A DNA stretch of 64,000 nucleotides from Taiwanofungus camphoratus (Eukaryota > Basidiomycota > Agaricomycetes > Polyporales > Taiwanofungaceae): contig CP021228.1 in assembly GCA_003999685.1 (NCBI GenBank), positions 310,001 to 374,000 on the forward strand, written 5' to 3'. The position numbers and the translations under genes are program-made. The notes under the pieces were generated by a model that saw only the letters and a list, made by a program, of their open reading frames with translations, was not told the origin of the DNA and searched no databases. Each line of letters begins with the position of its first letter. Position 1 is the first letter of the stretch. Shown here piece by piece: positions 34,285 to 44,399 of this stretch.

Positions 34285-35858
34285 ATGGCGGCCTCTCACT
34301 ATACACGCATCATACTGGCAGAAAGACCGACTGGCCAAGTTAATCCCGCCAACTTCCGCCGCGAAGTGGTCCCTTTTGATCTCAAGCCCAGCAATGATCA
34401 AGTTCTCGTTCGTGTTCAATACTTGTCAGTAGATCCCGCCATGCGTCTGTGGTTGAGTGAGTCGTCCCCAGCGCACATGCCGCCAGTACAGATCGGCGCT
34501 GTCATGAAAGCGTATGGCGTGGGCGTCGTGGTTGAAGCCGGTCAAGGCAGCGCATTTGCGAAAGGCGATCTCGTCAGCGGCATGTTCGGTGATTGAACAT
34601 GGCTTTTCAAACGTCTTGTGTCCCTGATAGTCTTACGACACGAATTGGTGTAGGTTGGGCGGAGTACGTCGTACGGGGTGGTGCAGAAGTCACAAAGATC
34701 GAGTAAGTCGAGTAATTGTACCCGGGAAAATGTTTCGAATATCCTTTGCATCTTCGCAGCGTTCCTGAAGGCGCGGAACTGCTTGATTTTCTTGGCCCGT
34801 TGAGCTTGACAGGTGACCACAAAAGATATTGACTATCAGTCAACTACGTTCTGACGAATATGACAGGACTCACAGCTTATGTGGTGTGTGTGTGGAGTTT
34901 TCAAGTGTAGAACGAAGAGCCTGAAGATACCCATATCTATGACAGGGTCTCGAGGTTGTGGCCAAAGTACAAGCGGGTGAGAAACTCGTCGTGTCAGGCG
35001 CCGCAGGTGCAGTCGGTTCTTTGGTATGTCAAATCGGGAAGGAAAAGGGCGCCAAAGTGTACGCCATCGCTGGCTCCGCGGAGAAGTGTGCGTGGCTCGA
35101 GCAGGACGTGGGAGTCGACAAGGCGCTCAACTACAAGAGCCCGACGTTCCATGACGACTTTGCAAACGCTGTGGGCAGTTTCGACCTCTTCTTCGACAAT
35201 GTCGGTGGAGAACTCCTGGACTACTTGTTGACCAGGATGAATTTGCACGCACGGGTCATCATATGTGGTATGATCTTGATTCGCTCTCGCGATGCGCGAT
35301 GCAACCTCAGTCATCGCCTTCATTGCAGGTTACATCTCAGACTACAGTCAGCCAGGAAACACCTGCTTATCCCTCTGCGCTGACACGTCTTTGCACACTC
35401 TGCAGATGTGGCCAAACCCAAAGGTCTGACCGAATATGCGAACATTCTCTCGAGTCAAGCAACTGTGCAAGGGTTCACTGTGTAGGTCATGTAACGTTCA
35501 TCCAAGGGTGTCTGACTTACACAGTCCCCATGGCTGAATGTCCGTTGCTCTTTTCTGGCTATGCATCCAATCGGTCCACAGGATGAGTTATCCCGAGAGC
35601 TTTCCTGCCGGCCGAAAGTACTTCGCTGAGCGTCTCAAATCCGGCACTTTGAAACGAAAATTCCATGTCATCGAGGGCCTGGAAGAAGCACCCAAGGCAC
35701 TGGCCATGCTGTTCAGCGGGCAGAACAATGGAAAATTGTAAGTCAGTTGCGCTAACATCCTTTTCCGCTTTGTTTCTGTGTATAGCTCGATTGGCAGATA
35801 CTCGGTCTTAGCTTATTGTGTTGTTTTTCTTGACAGGGTGCTCAAGGTGACGGGATGA
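34285..35858 (+). CDS. NADP-dependent MDR oxidoreductase (PTGR1/alkenal reductase type)
   Basis: Zinc-independent medium-chain dehydrogenase/reductase that reduces alkenals, enones or quinones with NADPH. Exons run in phase from MAASHYTRIILAERPTGQVN to KLVLKVTG; introns follow SGMFG, TKI-D, SLT-G, TAYV, VIICG, SDY, GFTV and NNGK. Motifs: VQYLSVDPAMRLWLSE (substrate region), YGVGVVVEAGQGSAFAKGD, the NADPH-binding loop SGAAGAVGSLVCQIGKEKGA, FDLFFDNVGGELLD, and the C-terminal KRKFHVIEGLEEAPKALAML. About 345 residues, as usual for COG2130. A TATA-like gatatatatagg lies at 34237. The gene sits alone in the spacer of the inverted repeat and looks intact. A close relation to fungal RED1-type alkenal reductases is inferred. 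Confidence 0.9.
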
Positions 35859-36712
35859 TCAAGGGCATTCGGAAAGATACCAAGTAAGGTCTATTGCTTG
35901 TAAGGTGTATTAGAGATTCCGCGATCAACTACATTGCGAGTTCGAATAGCTGTAAGGGAATGATATGTATGAATGTTGTGTACACATAGTATTACAAACG
36001 TATTGATCACTAAGGGAGTAGTACAGTGTTGTAGGTTGAGGGTAAAAGTTTCCCTGTCTTGACAACAGCTTCAGAGCTCTTATTTCCGACTTGCCCAGTG
36101 ACAATGTTTGGCTTACGTCACGGTCCAGGAGTCCATTGAAGGTATGGTCTTAAACTATAATGTCATTGGTGCTGTCTCTAACTGGGAGAACAAATTGCAA
36201 GCTCCACGCATTCCAACTTGGATGTTGATGGGAAAAGACCGCTTGAATTTAGTATCGCCACCGGACATACCTGGTCTGCGCCGCTAATCTCCATTATGAG
36301 GATCGCGGGCTACTACTACGCGGCAAGATACGCGCTGCCAAAGTTCCTCTGACGGTCAAGACTCGTCAGTACGTCCCGGAACGCACCCGCTGAGACCCTC
36401 AAGCTTCGCGCTCGACGAGATTGTCCTCTGCGAATGCTCAAGCACTCAAGCTTAAAGCTCGGCGGAGCAGACATTAGCGGACAGTTATAGAGCACTCATT
36501 ACACTGTACATGATCCAAGCAATCGCGCGACAGCAGATGTGACTGGACCAAAGATGCGCGAACACGACATTTACAGCAAAAGCATAGTGATAGATCAAGC
36601 TAAGCGACATGTAACGGTATCGGCAACGAACCAAGGACATGGAACACCGAGAGCAACAACGACAGCGATAAAAGCGACAAAATGGTATGTAGACAAGACA
36701 GGACGAACGACG
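35859..36712. other. Right part of the spacer
   Basis: 3' flank of the MDR gene. The stretch 36229-36372 (tacctggtctgcgccgct, cgcgctgccaaagttcct) is a diverged direct copy of 39286-39420 in the right arm. From about 36435 to 36712 it is the diverged inner margin of the right arm, homologous to 32574-32840. No gene is seen. Confidence 0.6.
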
Positions 36713-36785
36713 GCCCTACCGAGTCATGCGATATGACGATTCCGAATGCACACGTTCTACGCCTTGTAGAGTGCCCGCGGCGTGT

Positions 36786-38139
36786 TCAAAGTTGCCTGCT
36801 CGGTTCCTCAGACTGAACAAAAGTGAGCATGAGATAGGCAAGAGGGACGACCATACGAGGCACTCACCGCAGTGGTCTCCAAGTGCATCTGCCTATACCT
36901 CCTAAGTTCAAGCTCAAGTGCGTTGTTTTGCCTCTCCTTTTCGGTCAACCTCCTCTCTGCCTCGTCCTTGCGTCTCTCTGCCTCGTCCTTGAGTCTCTCT
37001 GTCTCCTCCCTATGTTTCTCTGTCTCCTCCCTACGTTTCTCTGTCTCCTCCCTGCGTTTCTCTGCCTCATCCCTGTGTTGCATCTCCATTTCGGTCAACC
37101 TCCTCTCTGCCTCCTCCCTACGTTTCTCTGTCTCCTCCCTACGTTTCTCTGCCTCATCCCTGCGTCTCACTGCCTCATCTTTGAGTCTCTCTGTCTCCTC
37201 CCTGCGTTTCTCTGCCTCCTCCCTGCGTTTCTCTGCCTCATCTTTGAGTCTCTCTGTCTCCTCCCTGTGTCTCTCTGTCTCCTCCCTGCGTTTCTCTGCC
37301 TCATCCCTGTGTTGCCTCTCCATTTCGGTCAACCTCCTCTCTGCGGAGAGCATTCGCTTTCTCTCAGCGACACCATCTTCAATCATTTGTAACTTGGCCT
37401 CGAACTTTGGTCTGAAGGTTTGCGCTTGCTGCGTCATGTCCGGCTCTTTCATCACATGGATGAAGCTGCCAAAGTCTCCGGCCCTCCGTGTGTCCCTAAC
37501 TTCCATCTGCTGCATCACATTGTCTCCAGCAATCAGACGGAACGCCAGTCCTGCAAACCAGTAGCACTGTTTTGAGGGCAATTGGTACACTGGATATTCC
37601 TGGTTTAGAACGAAGCAGGCCGCAATGACCGAAGCGATAGTCACAGTCTCCGTCAAGATGTAGGGTGCAATCTTATGCGAGTCTCTCGTCGCTGCGATGA
37701 TGTCCTCCGAAGTGTAGATCGTGATGGGATCATGTGCACGAAGACCAGGGGAAGATGGGCTGCTGGTCAGGGACACACTTGACGAGTTCGCCGAAGGACC
37801 ATCAGTGGGCATGATGGTGCGTTCGATCCGCAGAGCGCCAATGATCCTCCCCTGGTAGCTGACTTGTGCGACAACGAATTCATGATTCGGCAGAGACCTG
37901 GACTTCCAAAGTGTGATCTCAGAGATCACACAGTCATAAAGCCTGGGGTCACCGCTGACATACAGCTGCTCGAGCGTAACGATAGAGTATGGCTTATTGT
38001 CACGACGAGGATTTTCGTCACACGGTTCGAAGAGACGTTTGAGATGTACGATGTCGTCAAAGGCAGACATGAACGGTAGTCGTAGTCGTATATGGAGGCC
38101 AGAGAAGGGTGAGCAGCTAAAAAGGTGTTTGAAGCGCAT
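36786..38139 (-). CDS. Orphan protein with conserved N-domain and long charged coiled coil (right copy)
   Basis: Paralogue of 31339-32500 on the opposite strand, about 432 residues in two exons with the same splice near the 3' end. The N-terminal domain reads the same as the left copy. The coil has an additional 64 residues, including an extra RRLTEMEMQHRDEAEKRREE block, so the expansion or contraction involved a 192-bp unit containing a non-heptad block rather than single heptads. Several Arg/Glu-rich heptads are nearly identical at the DNA level (agagaaacgcagggaggag), which would favour slippage or unequal exchange. No function is known to me. Confidence 0.75.
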
Positions 38140-38308
38140 TTTCAATGGGCGGTGTGAGGGTAGATATGCATCAGCTTAAACGCACAAGGGTCGTGTCATC
38201 TCGATAAGTCGAGCGTAGCTGCACAGACGATTGAACGAGGACGGAAGGAAGGGTGGCCACATGCAATTCTCGTGTTTTCGGAGATCTCCGAGCATCAGAT
38301 ATCACGAC

Positions 38309-39116
38309 TAGTGTTGTTTGCAAAACGTCGCCGGAAACACTCGCCATCGCCGGCGACGGCGATCGCCAGCCTGGCGACGCACCTCTTTATGGCGATACCT
38401 GGCCAAACTCATAAGCGCCGGAGCTGCCCCCCAAAGTCGGTATCCTCATGATTCTTGCATTCACTACACTCACTCTTTCTATGTACATATATTTTCATAA
38501 TCTTGCTTGAACAACAGTAAAAGGTGGTTGAGGAGTCCCCTTTTCTGGTACACCTTGGAGTCATGCATGCCAGCAGAGTATGCTGTTGACGACAAAGTCT
38601 GATCATCTCTGTCTACCTGTCCTGCTCTTGAGTTTCAGCTGCCTGTGAAATGTGCGCTCACATGATCTGCGGCAGCCCCAACTTGGTGGGGGATGCCGTG
38701 GTTAGTAGGCCCGGAGCACATATCGCAACGGAGACAGGCGCCGAGAAGTGGGATTCAACATCATTTATTACAGTCAACTCCCTCTTAACCCATACCCCCT
38801 CAGTGGAAGATACAAGCTATGGGTTATCAGGGAGTATGGGTTATGGGGAGGACTGTTACACCCCACAAAGCAATTTGGTGGATCGGAAAAGCTATGGGTT
38901 TAAAGGGAGTATGGGTTTTGAGAGGTATGGGTTAAGAGGGAGTTGACTGTATTATCATCATACTTGTAGCTACCTGCAGTACCATTTCATTAGAACGAGC
39001 AGTTTCATAGTTTCACCAGTTTCGCCATCATCGCCAGCAGTCACCAGGCAGCACTGACGACAGTATTGCCTCGCCGGCGATTGGCGAGGTCTCCTGGAGT
39101 TTTGCCCACCACACTA
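38309..39116. mobile_element. Non-autonomous hAT-like DNA transposon (right arm)
   Basis: Inverted copy of 30362-31169 with the same 8-bp flanking duplication (ATCACGAC on this strand, 38301-38308 and 39117-39124). Because the flanking duplication is shared, the insertion predates the arm duplication or its homogenisation. Confidence 0.85.
38771..38949. mobile_element. Tc1/mariner-type MITE nested in the hAT element (right arm)
   Basis: Inverted copy of 30529-30707, 179 bp, with TA at both flanks and the same terminal inverted repeats. Confidence 0.88.
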
Positions 39117-39226
39117 ATCACGACGCAGTGCTCAAAGTCAACAGTTCAGAGGCCTGGCGTGCTATAACAGTGAAGAGCATATGTGTGGTTCTCAGATACA
39201 TAGGGCTCCATAGCTTTAGCCATCCC

Positions 39227-39420
39227 TCAGGCTTTCCTTCCAGGATATATACATCGGTCCTTCATGTTCCACCATTCGAGAAAGGCCGCTTCTACGATTG
39301 GGGCACCGTCGCCAAACATCCCTGGTCTGCGCTGCTGACCCCCATATTAGAATCGCGAGACAGCCGCGCGGCAAAATACACGCTGCCATAGTTCCTTTGA
39401 TGGCCAAGACTTGTCAGTAC
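39227..39420 (+). repeat. MDR-gene scar in the right arm
   Basis: 39227-39286 matches the sequence just upstream of the MDR gene (34208-34268) and 39287-39420 matches the sequence downstream of it (36229-36372), in the same order and orientation. The roughly 1.96 kb gene itself is absent. Identity looks like 75-87% by eye. Confidence 0.75.
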
Positions 39421-39751
39421 TCGCAGAAACCCTCAAGCTTATGAAATCGTAGGTAAGCAACCGTCGCAGCTTGATGTGCTTCTTTCTTATCAACAGCACT
39501 CGAAAGGAAGAACGAAGCTAACCTGCAACCGTGCTCTCGAGCTGATGCAGTGGACTTGGAACAACTCTCTTGCAGAGACATATGCGCGAACACGCGACGA
39601 AAACAGAAAGCGACAATCGATTGCTGATGTACAATAGAAAAAAAAAAAGTAGAAGATGAATATGAATAAGTCTAACATTAGGCAGCGGGTGGCAGAGATC
39701 TGCTATGCATGGAGACCGGACACGTAAAAAAGAAACAGACGTACGCCTAGC

Positions 39752-40653
39752 TCATGAACTTGTCCCACATTCGTTCAAGCCCGCTCCACAGAACTGAGCT
39801 GCAATGATCCAGAGGAGGACCTACAAAGAAATGGACCGTGAGCTCGTGCCAGGTGACGTGATGGCTTCGTAAGTATCTACACACCAAGCCCACCACAATA
39901 CTCAAGCCCACCACCCGCTTATTCTTCCACCACATGCTGCGCCTCACAGTCCGCGCCCCTCGCCTGAACGCCGTCGCCTGGCTCGCCATGTTGTCCGTCT
40001 TGTCCACGAGTAGCTCGATGCGCTCCCCACGCGATAGGATCTGCTCGACGTTCTGCACCATGATGTCCTTGACCTGCGCGAGCTCTGACTGTGCGCGTGT
40101 GAGCTCGTCGGCAGGGGGCGCGGTGTTGTACGTGTGCATGAGCTGCGCGATGGTCGGCCCGAAGGTACCTTGCAGGCCATACGCGGGCACGGCGGAGAGC
40201 GAGGTGGTGTCGGAGGCGGAGGGGAGAGAGGTGAATTTCTGCTGGAGCTCAGCGAGGAAGGTGAACGGCATTCGGCTGTCATCAGGCCCTTGCCACTGAG
40301 TCATCCTGGCAGAACGGATTCAGCAAGAAATACTCACCGTCCTGCAGCATCGTCAGCCATGACGAGATACGTGAATCCTCCCTCCGACACGTAGTGGAAC
40401 AGATACTGCTCCCAGACATAAGTCAATTTACTATTGTTCGGAGGGATCTTGGACAAAATCGTCTGAGTTGCTACAATCATGTTAGGTCCAATCGCCTCTC
40501 AAGCAGAACTTGAGATATCTACCTTGTGAGAAATCCCGCTGTCCGCTCTGATGTTCCGCGAGGATGGTTGAGCCTCGCGCGACGAGGGCGTGGATCTAAG
40601 ACATAGTCAGACAATGTCATGGGTTTCGAAGCATCAGCTCATACGAGAGACAT
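39752..40653 (-). CDS. VAMP7-type longin R-SNARE (intact copy)
   Basis: R-SNARE for fusion of vesicles with the vacuole, endosome or plasma membrane. Exons: 40645-40653, 40523-40595, 40338-40470, exon 4 from 40275, and a last exon ending at 39752. The longin domain reads MSLIHALVARGSTILAEHQS, QRDFSQATQTILSKIPPNNS and YLFHYVSEGGFTYLVMADDA. The SNARE helix has AQVKDIMVQNVEQILSRGER with the central Arg, then LLVDKTDNMASQATAFRRGA; the membrane anchor is VVGLSIVVGLVLLWIIAAQF. The first exon holds only three codons. It lies in the right arm; its left-arm twin is broken at exon 2, so this is probably the only working copy. The stretch Thr-Ala-Pro-Pro-Ala before the SNARE motif is a normal linker. 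Confidence 0.92.
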
Positions 40654-41192
40654 TACTGGGTCTTGATACAGTCAAAGAAAAGAAGGAAAGTGTTGTGTAT
40701 AAGTAACACGATTTCTGTTATGATATCTGCTGCGGTCGGCTTGTCTAAGCAGTTACGGTGCAGGCCGACCGACATAGAACCCAACCCTGGAATAGGGTTT
40801 ACGGGCCGGCCGAGTCTTTTTATTTTATTTTAATTCACCGGGTTTATACTCCATACCAAGTCACAAAATGCTTTCATAACATATGGAGTTAAACTAACAT
40901 GAACAGCCTGTTCTGTAAGTTGGAGAGCTTGTTTTAGAGCCATCACACCAATCCGACGCCCCAACTCTCAAGGGTGAAATGGAGTGGAAGTTACCAAATC
41001 TGGGAGTATCATTTTCTATAATTTTGAGTTCTTCGAGGATTGGTCCACTTAGTCGCCTTGTGATTGGCGGGAGGACGAAAGTCACGCGACGCGCGATCGT
41101 GTAGTACTCGTCCATGCCCACGTGGAGTCATTCATACACTCAGAACACGACACCCGCCAGCACATCTCACTTTTGTCAACCTATATTTTATC
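40654..41192. promoter_or_regulatory. Shared upstream region of SNARE (-) and Sec61 beta (+)
   Basis: Divergent promoter region. 40654-40760 is homologous but diverged relative to 28750-28815. At 40735-40830 an unusual GC-rich stretch with inverted words (gcggtcggc / ggccgaccg; aaccctggaatagggttt) precedes a T-rich run. Two CCAAT-type words (gattggt at 41037, tgattggcgg at 41061) lie 130-160 bases before the Sec61 beta start. Confidence 0.5.
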
Positions 41193-41881
41193 ATGGTATG
41201 TTCTTGCGACGCGTACGAGAAATTTTGAACACTGGCTGATGTCTCATGTGTGTAGTCTGACTCGGATGCCCCTCGTCCGAACGGTTCAGGCCGCCCTTCA
41301 GGCACTGCTGTTGCAAAGCCCCCTGGAGCTCAGATACGGTGCGTTTACTTACATCTACGAGCAAGGTGGAGAGGATATTGATCTTTTGTCCCATCCCTCG
41401 TATGTCATACACGACATGCACCGTCTTGGTTGCGTGCATTGGTATGAACTTCAATGCGGTCACAGGCGGCGAGCGGCGGGTTCGCAGGTCGCGAGGCCTA
41501 ATTCCACGCGTGCTGCAGGTGCGGGTGGATCGTCCAACACCATGCTCAAGCTCTATACAGATGATTCACCGGGACTTCGAGTGTGCGTTCTCTTCTGGCT
41601 CTGTTCCCTCCTCCTTTCATTCTCTCAGACCTTTGTTCACGCTTCAATATCCCTTCCTTGTTAATAATTCTCTTCGCTCGATCTTTGACCCCCATTCACT
41701 TTCTGATACGTTGAAGTACTGCTGCGTGCATGCCCAGGACTTCCGCTGATTCCGGATACTGATTCTGACATGGCTACAATACAGAGACCCCTTCATCGTC
41801 CTCGTCCTCTCCCTCTCCTTCATCGCCTCCATCTTCTTTCTCCACATCTCCGCGAAAATTATTCGTGCGTTCACAAAATAG
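41193..41881 (+). CDS. SBH1: Sec61 beta subunit of the ER protein translocon
   Basis: Small tail-anchored subunit of the Sec61 channel. Exon 1 is the ATG alone (41193-41195); exon 2 starts at 41256 with SDSDAPRPNGSGRPSGTAVA; the next begins RRRAAGSQVARPNSTRAAGA and runs through GGSSNTMLKLYTDDSPGLRV, the hallmark of the family; the last gives DPFIVLVLSLSFIASIFFLH, the membrane segment, and ISAKIIRAFTK. About 100 residues, as expected. The C-terminus is a single tail anchor. All four exons join in phase; the second intron is about 130 nt. Confidence 0.95.
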
Positions 41882-44399
41882 GTCGTCCTCGATTGACATC
41901 ACACTATTTGGACCATCCGGGCGAGCTGCCAAGTCACAGATTGTTGTGATGGGTGATTGTCTTGGCGAGGGGGAGCACACTTGGATGCTGACCAGTGGGG
42001 ACTACGGGTAGTAATATTGGGACAGGTGGGATGTGTCATGCGACATTCCTTGTACCAAAATTTATTATACTATGTAGTACCTTGCTCGCGCGCAAGCTAC
42101 GCATATTCTTAGTTGCATATCCTTCGTTCGTTTATGCATGTCCCGAGAACGTTACTGTATCTGCACTGTGTCTTGATGTGGTTAGGTTGAACAATGTGGA
42201 AAAAAGAAATCAAGTTCGCCTTTGCGTTGAATAGAAAGTAAGCAGACATTACATGGTCTGGGAGTTGGAGAAGTTTGGCTCAAAAATTATCAGCTGTTAT
42301 AAAGTGTACAATGCCGGCGTTTCAAGTTCGTCCCTTGCTACCCGGTCACCCAGTGCTCGTTCTTCTCCAAACGTCTTTTGATTGAGGCTTTGCCCCTGAC
42401 TTTTGCCCCAGTACTATATAATGGGTTTGTCTCATGGTGAATTGTAATGCATAAAAAACAGCTCTGTGTGGACCTCTTCACAGAATCTCAAATGTCGCTG
42501 TTTCTCTCTACATACGACGTCACGTTATGTGTTTTTCCTCCGGCGTCCTGGCATCGATGTACCACGTGCATACTTCTGACCTGATCTTTGAACTGTCTAC
42601 ATGGGATCTCATTAATATTCAGTACATTGGAACCGTCTGGTACGCTCATGCTATAAGTTATTAGGCCAATGGGTTTTCGCTGCTCTCTTGGCGAGGCGAT
42701 CCTGCACTACAACGCCCGCTCTACTAGGCATTTGAAATCGACGCCGAAGAAGGTTTCAAGCAAGCCGGACAGGGAACCTTACAGGAGCGGCAAAGACTTG
42801 TATTTTGCGTGAAGCAATCCCATTCACACTTGGTATTCTTGTTGTCATGCATGGTCAACCAGCTATTTGCATACTGAGACGTCCTTCCGGGTCAGATCCT
42901 CCGTAACTTACGGCGGACAAGTCTCAACTTGCTAAACTCCTTTGTTGAATACCGATACGACAGCTCGCGCAATCTTTTGAGAAAGGATATATCAATGAAA
43001 CCCACATACCCAGGCTTAAGAGTCCCGCGAAGGGCCCTTCATGTATTGTCGGCATAGCATCGGTGCCAAGCGTACTTTCCCTGACATTCAGTTTTAGCCT
43101 TGCCTGATGTCCCGGAGGATGGCCGCAGCATCAGTCCCGAGTAATGGCTACGAGATTGGGCCATTTTGAATCTTGTTTTCACAGTTCCGAAACCTCCGAG
43201 ACACCTGGCCAACAGCAACAGTCCTCGTTCCGTTCTGGGAACAGAACATACCAAGACGCAGCGCATCATATCAAAGTTCGCTGGCCTTCGCGTCACTTGA
43301 TGGATGCTATTCAATGCCCTTGGCCCTTTTCATTACTTATCTTCATTCCTTGGTGCACTTCCCTCACGTTTCGTCGATCATCGCTGTGCGATCTCCTGCA
43401 TGCTTCTCGCTTCAGTGCAAAAGGCAAATGCATGAACTTGCTTTTTGGGTACGTTGATTGGCATTGCAACACGCACCGTTTCCTCGTGAGATTCTCCTAT
43501 CTCATCCTAGGCCCGTCCGACTGTGACACTGGAGTGCTACTAAGTCCGGGGCGACTTCTCCAATTCGCTTCTGCCTACACGCGGAGACTGTTCAGGGCAG
43601 CGGGTAACAGTGTTCATCGCGCGTGCAAGACAATGCGTTCCCAGGCTGGTGTGTGTCGTGGACTTGGTATGAGCGACTATTGGCTGAAGTTTCATGGTAT
43701 GTGAGCGATTGGTCAAATTGCGTTTTGGCCTATCGCCCATCAATCTTCACCCTTGTCTCTGACTCGTGGAGCACAATTCCCTCGGCATCTATCTCTGACA
43801 GCTAAGTCAAAATCATAATGCATATCAGCAATGCCAATACTTCAGCGCATGGTGCCTAGCCTATCTTAGCGCGAGCTGGGGCGAGATCGTTCGGTACCTT
43901 TCTGTCCAAGCACCCTGGTACAACATTTGTGATCTTCAGAGAGTCGTTCCGGGGCTCTATTGAAAGAACTTCTGCTGCGATAGCATTGAAACGACTCTCA
44001 TTGGTCAAATAGAGCCTGATAGCTAATGTTGTCCCCTAATTTGGTCTCAGGGAGCGCTCAAACGGCGGAGAGAAACGGTGAGAAGTTGAACGGCTCTTGC
44101 CCCAGCGTTATGCATTCCATCCTTTGATTGCTTCAGAAATAAGAAACATTCTGGAACACAACAGTCCCTCCATGACCTGTATAACACAGAGAGGACGCAA
44201 GGTATACTTTACATAGGCGCAGATAGATACACGAAATGGAAGCGGAGAACATGGTCCCAATCGATCGTCTAGAACGAGTCAGGCATGCATGATAATATAA
44301 TTGGCTATGTCAAAACTCCTGCTCTATCCACGCCTATCGGCGACGACAGGCGTTGCCCATTGTACAATGACTTCCGTCCGCGCTGTCGGTGTGCCATTA
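41882..44399. other. Long intergenic region with a possible F-box-like relic
   Basis: From 43140 to 43800 (+) fragments such as SLCDLLHASRFSAKGKCMNL, LFGYVDWHCNTHRFLVRFSY and DNAFPGWCVSWTWYERLLAE have the look of agaricomycete F-box-associated C-terminal regions, in different frames. No start or continuous gene can be built. 42240-43100 and 43860-44400 show nothing recognisable. Confidence 0.3.

Larger units (their letters stand above)
36713..40505 (-). repeat. Right arm of the large inverted repeat (homogenised core)
   Basis: Reverse complement of 28973-32573 and 192 bp longer because of extra coiled-coil units. Contents in order: orphan coiled-coil gene, hAT-type element with nested MITE, MDR scar, intact SNARE gene. 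The few base differences I noticed lie in SNARE exon 4 (for example Ala/Val in SAxPAYG and Ser/Pro in the C-terminal region's shadow frame). Confidence 0.95.

Noticed and set aside
39934-40299. Plus-strand frame opposite the SNARE gene
   Set aside because: Shadow of the conserved SNARE exons.
41122-41664. 180-codon frame covering the Sec61 beta locus
   Set aside because: It reads through clear introns; the spliced product is a canonical Sec61 beta.
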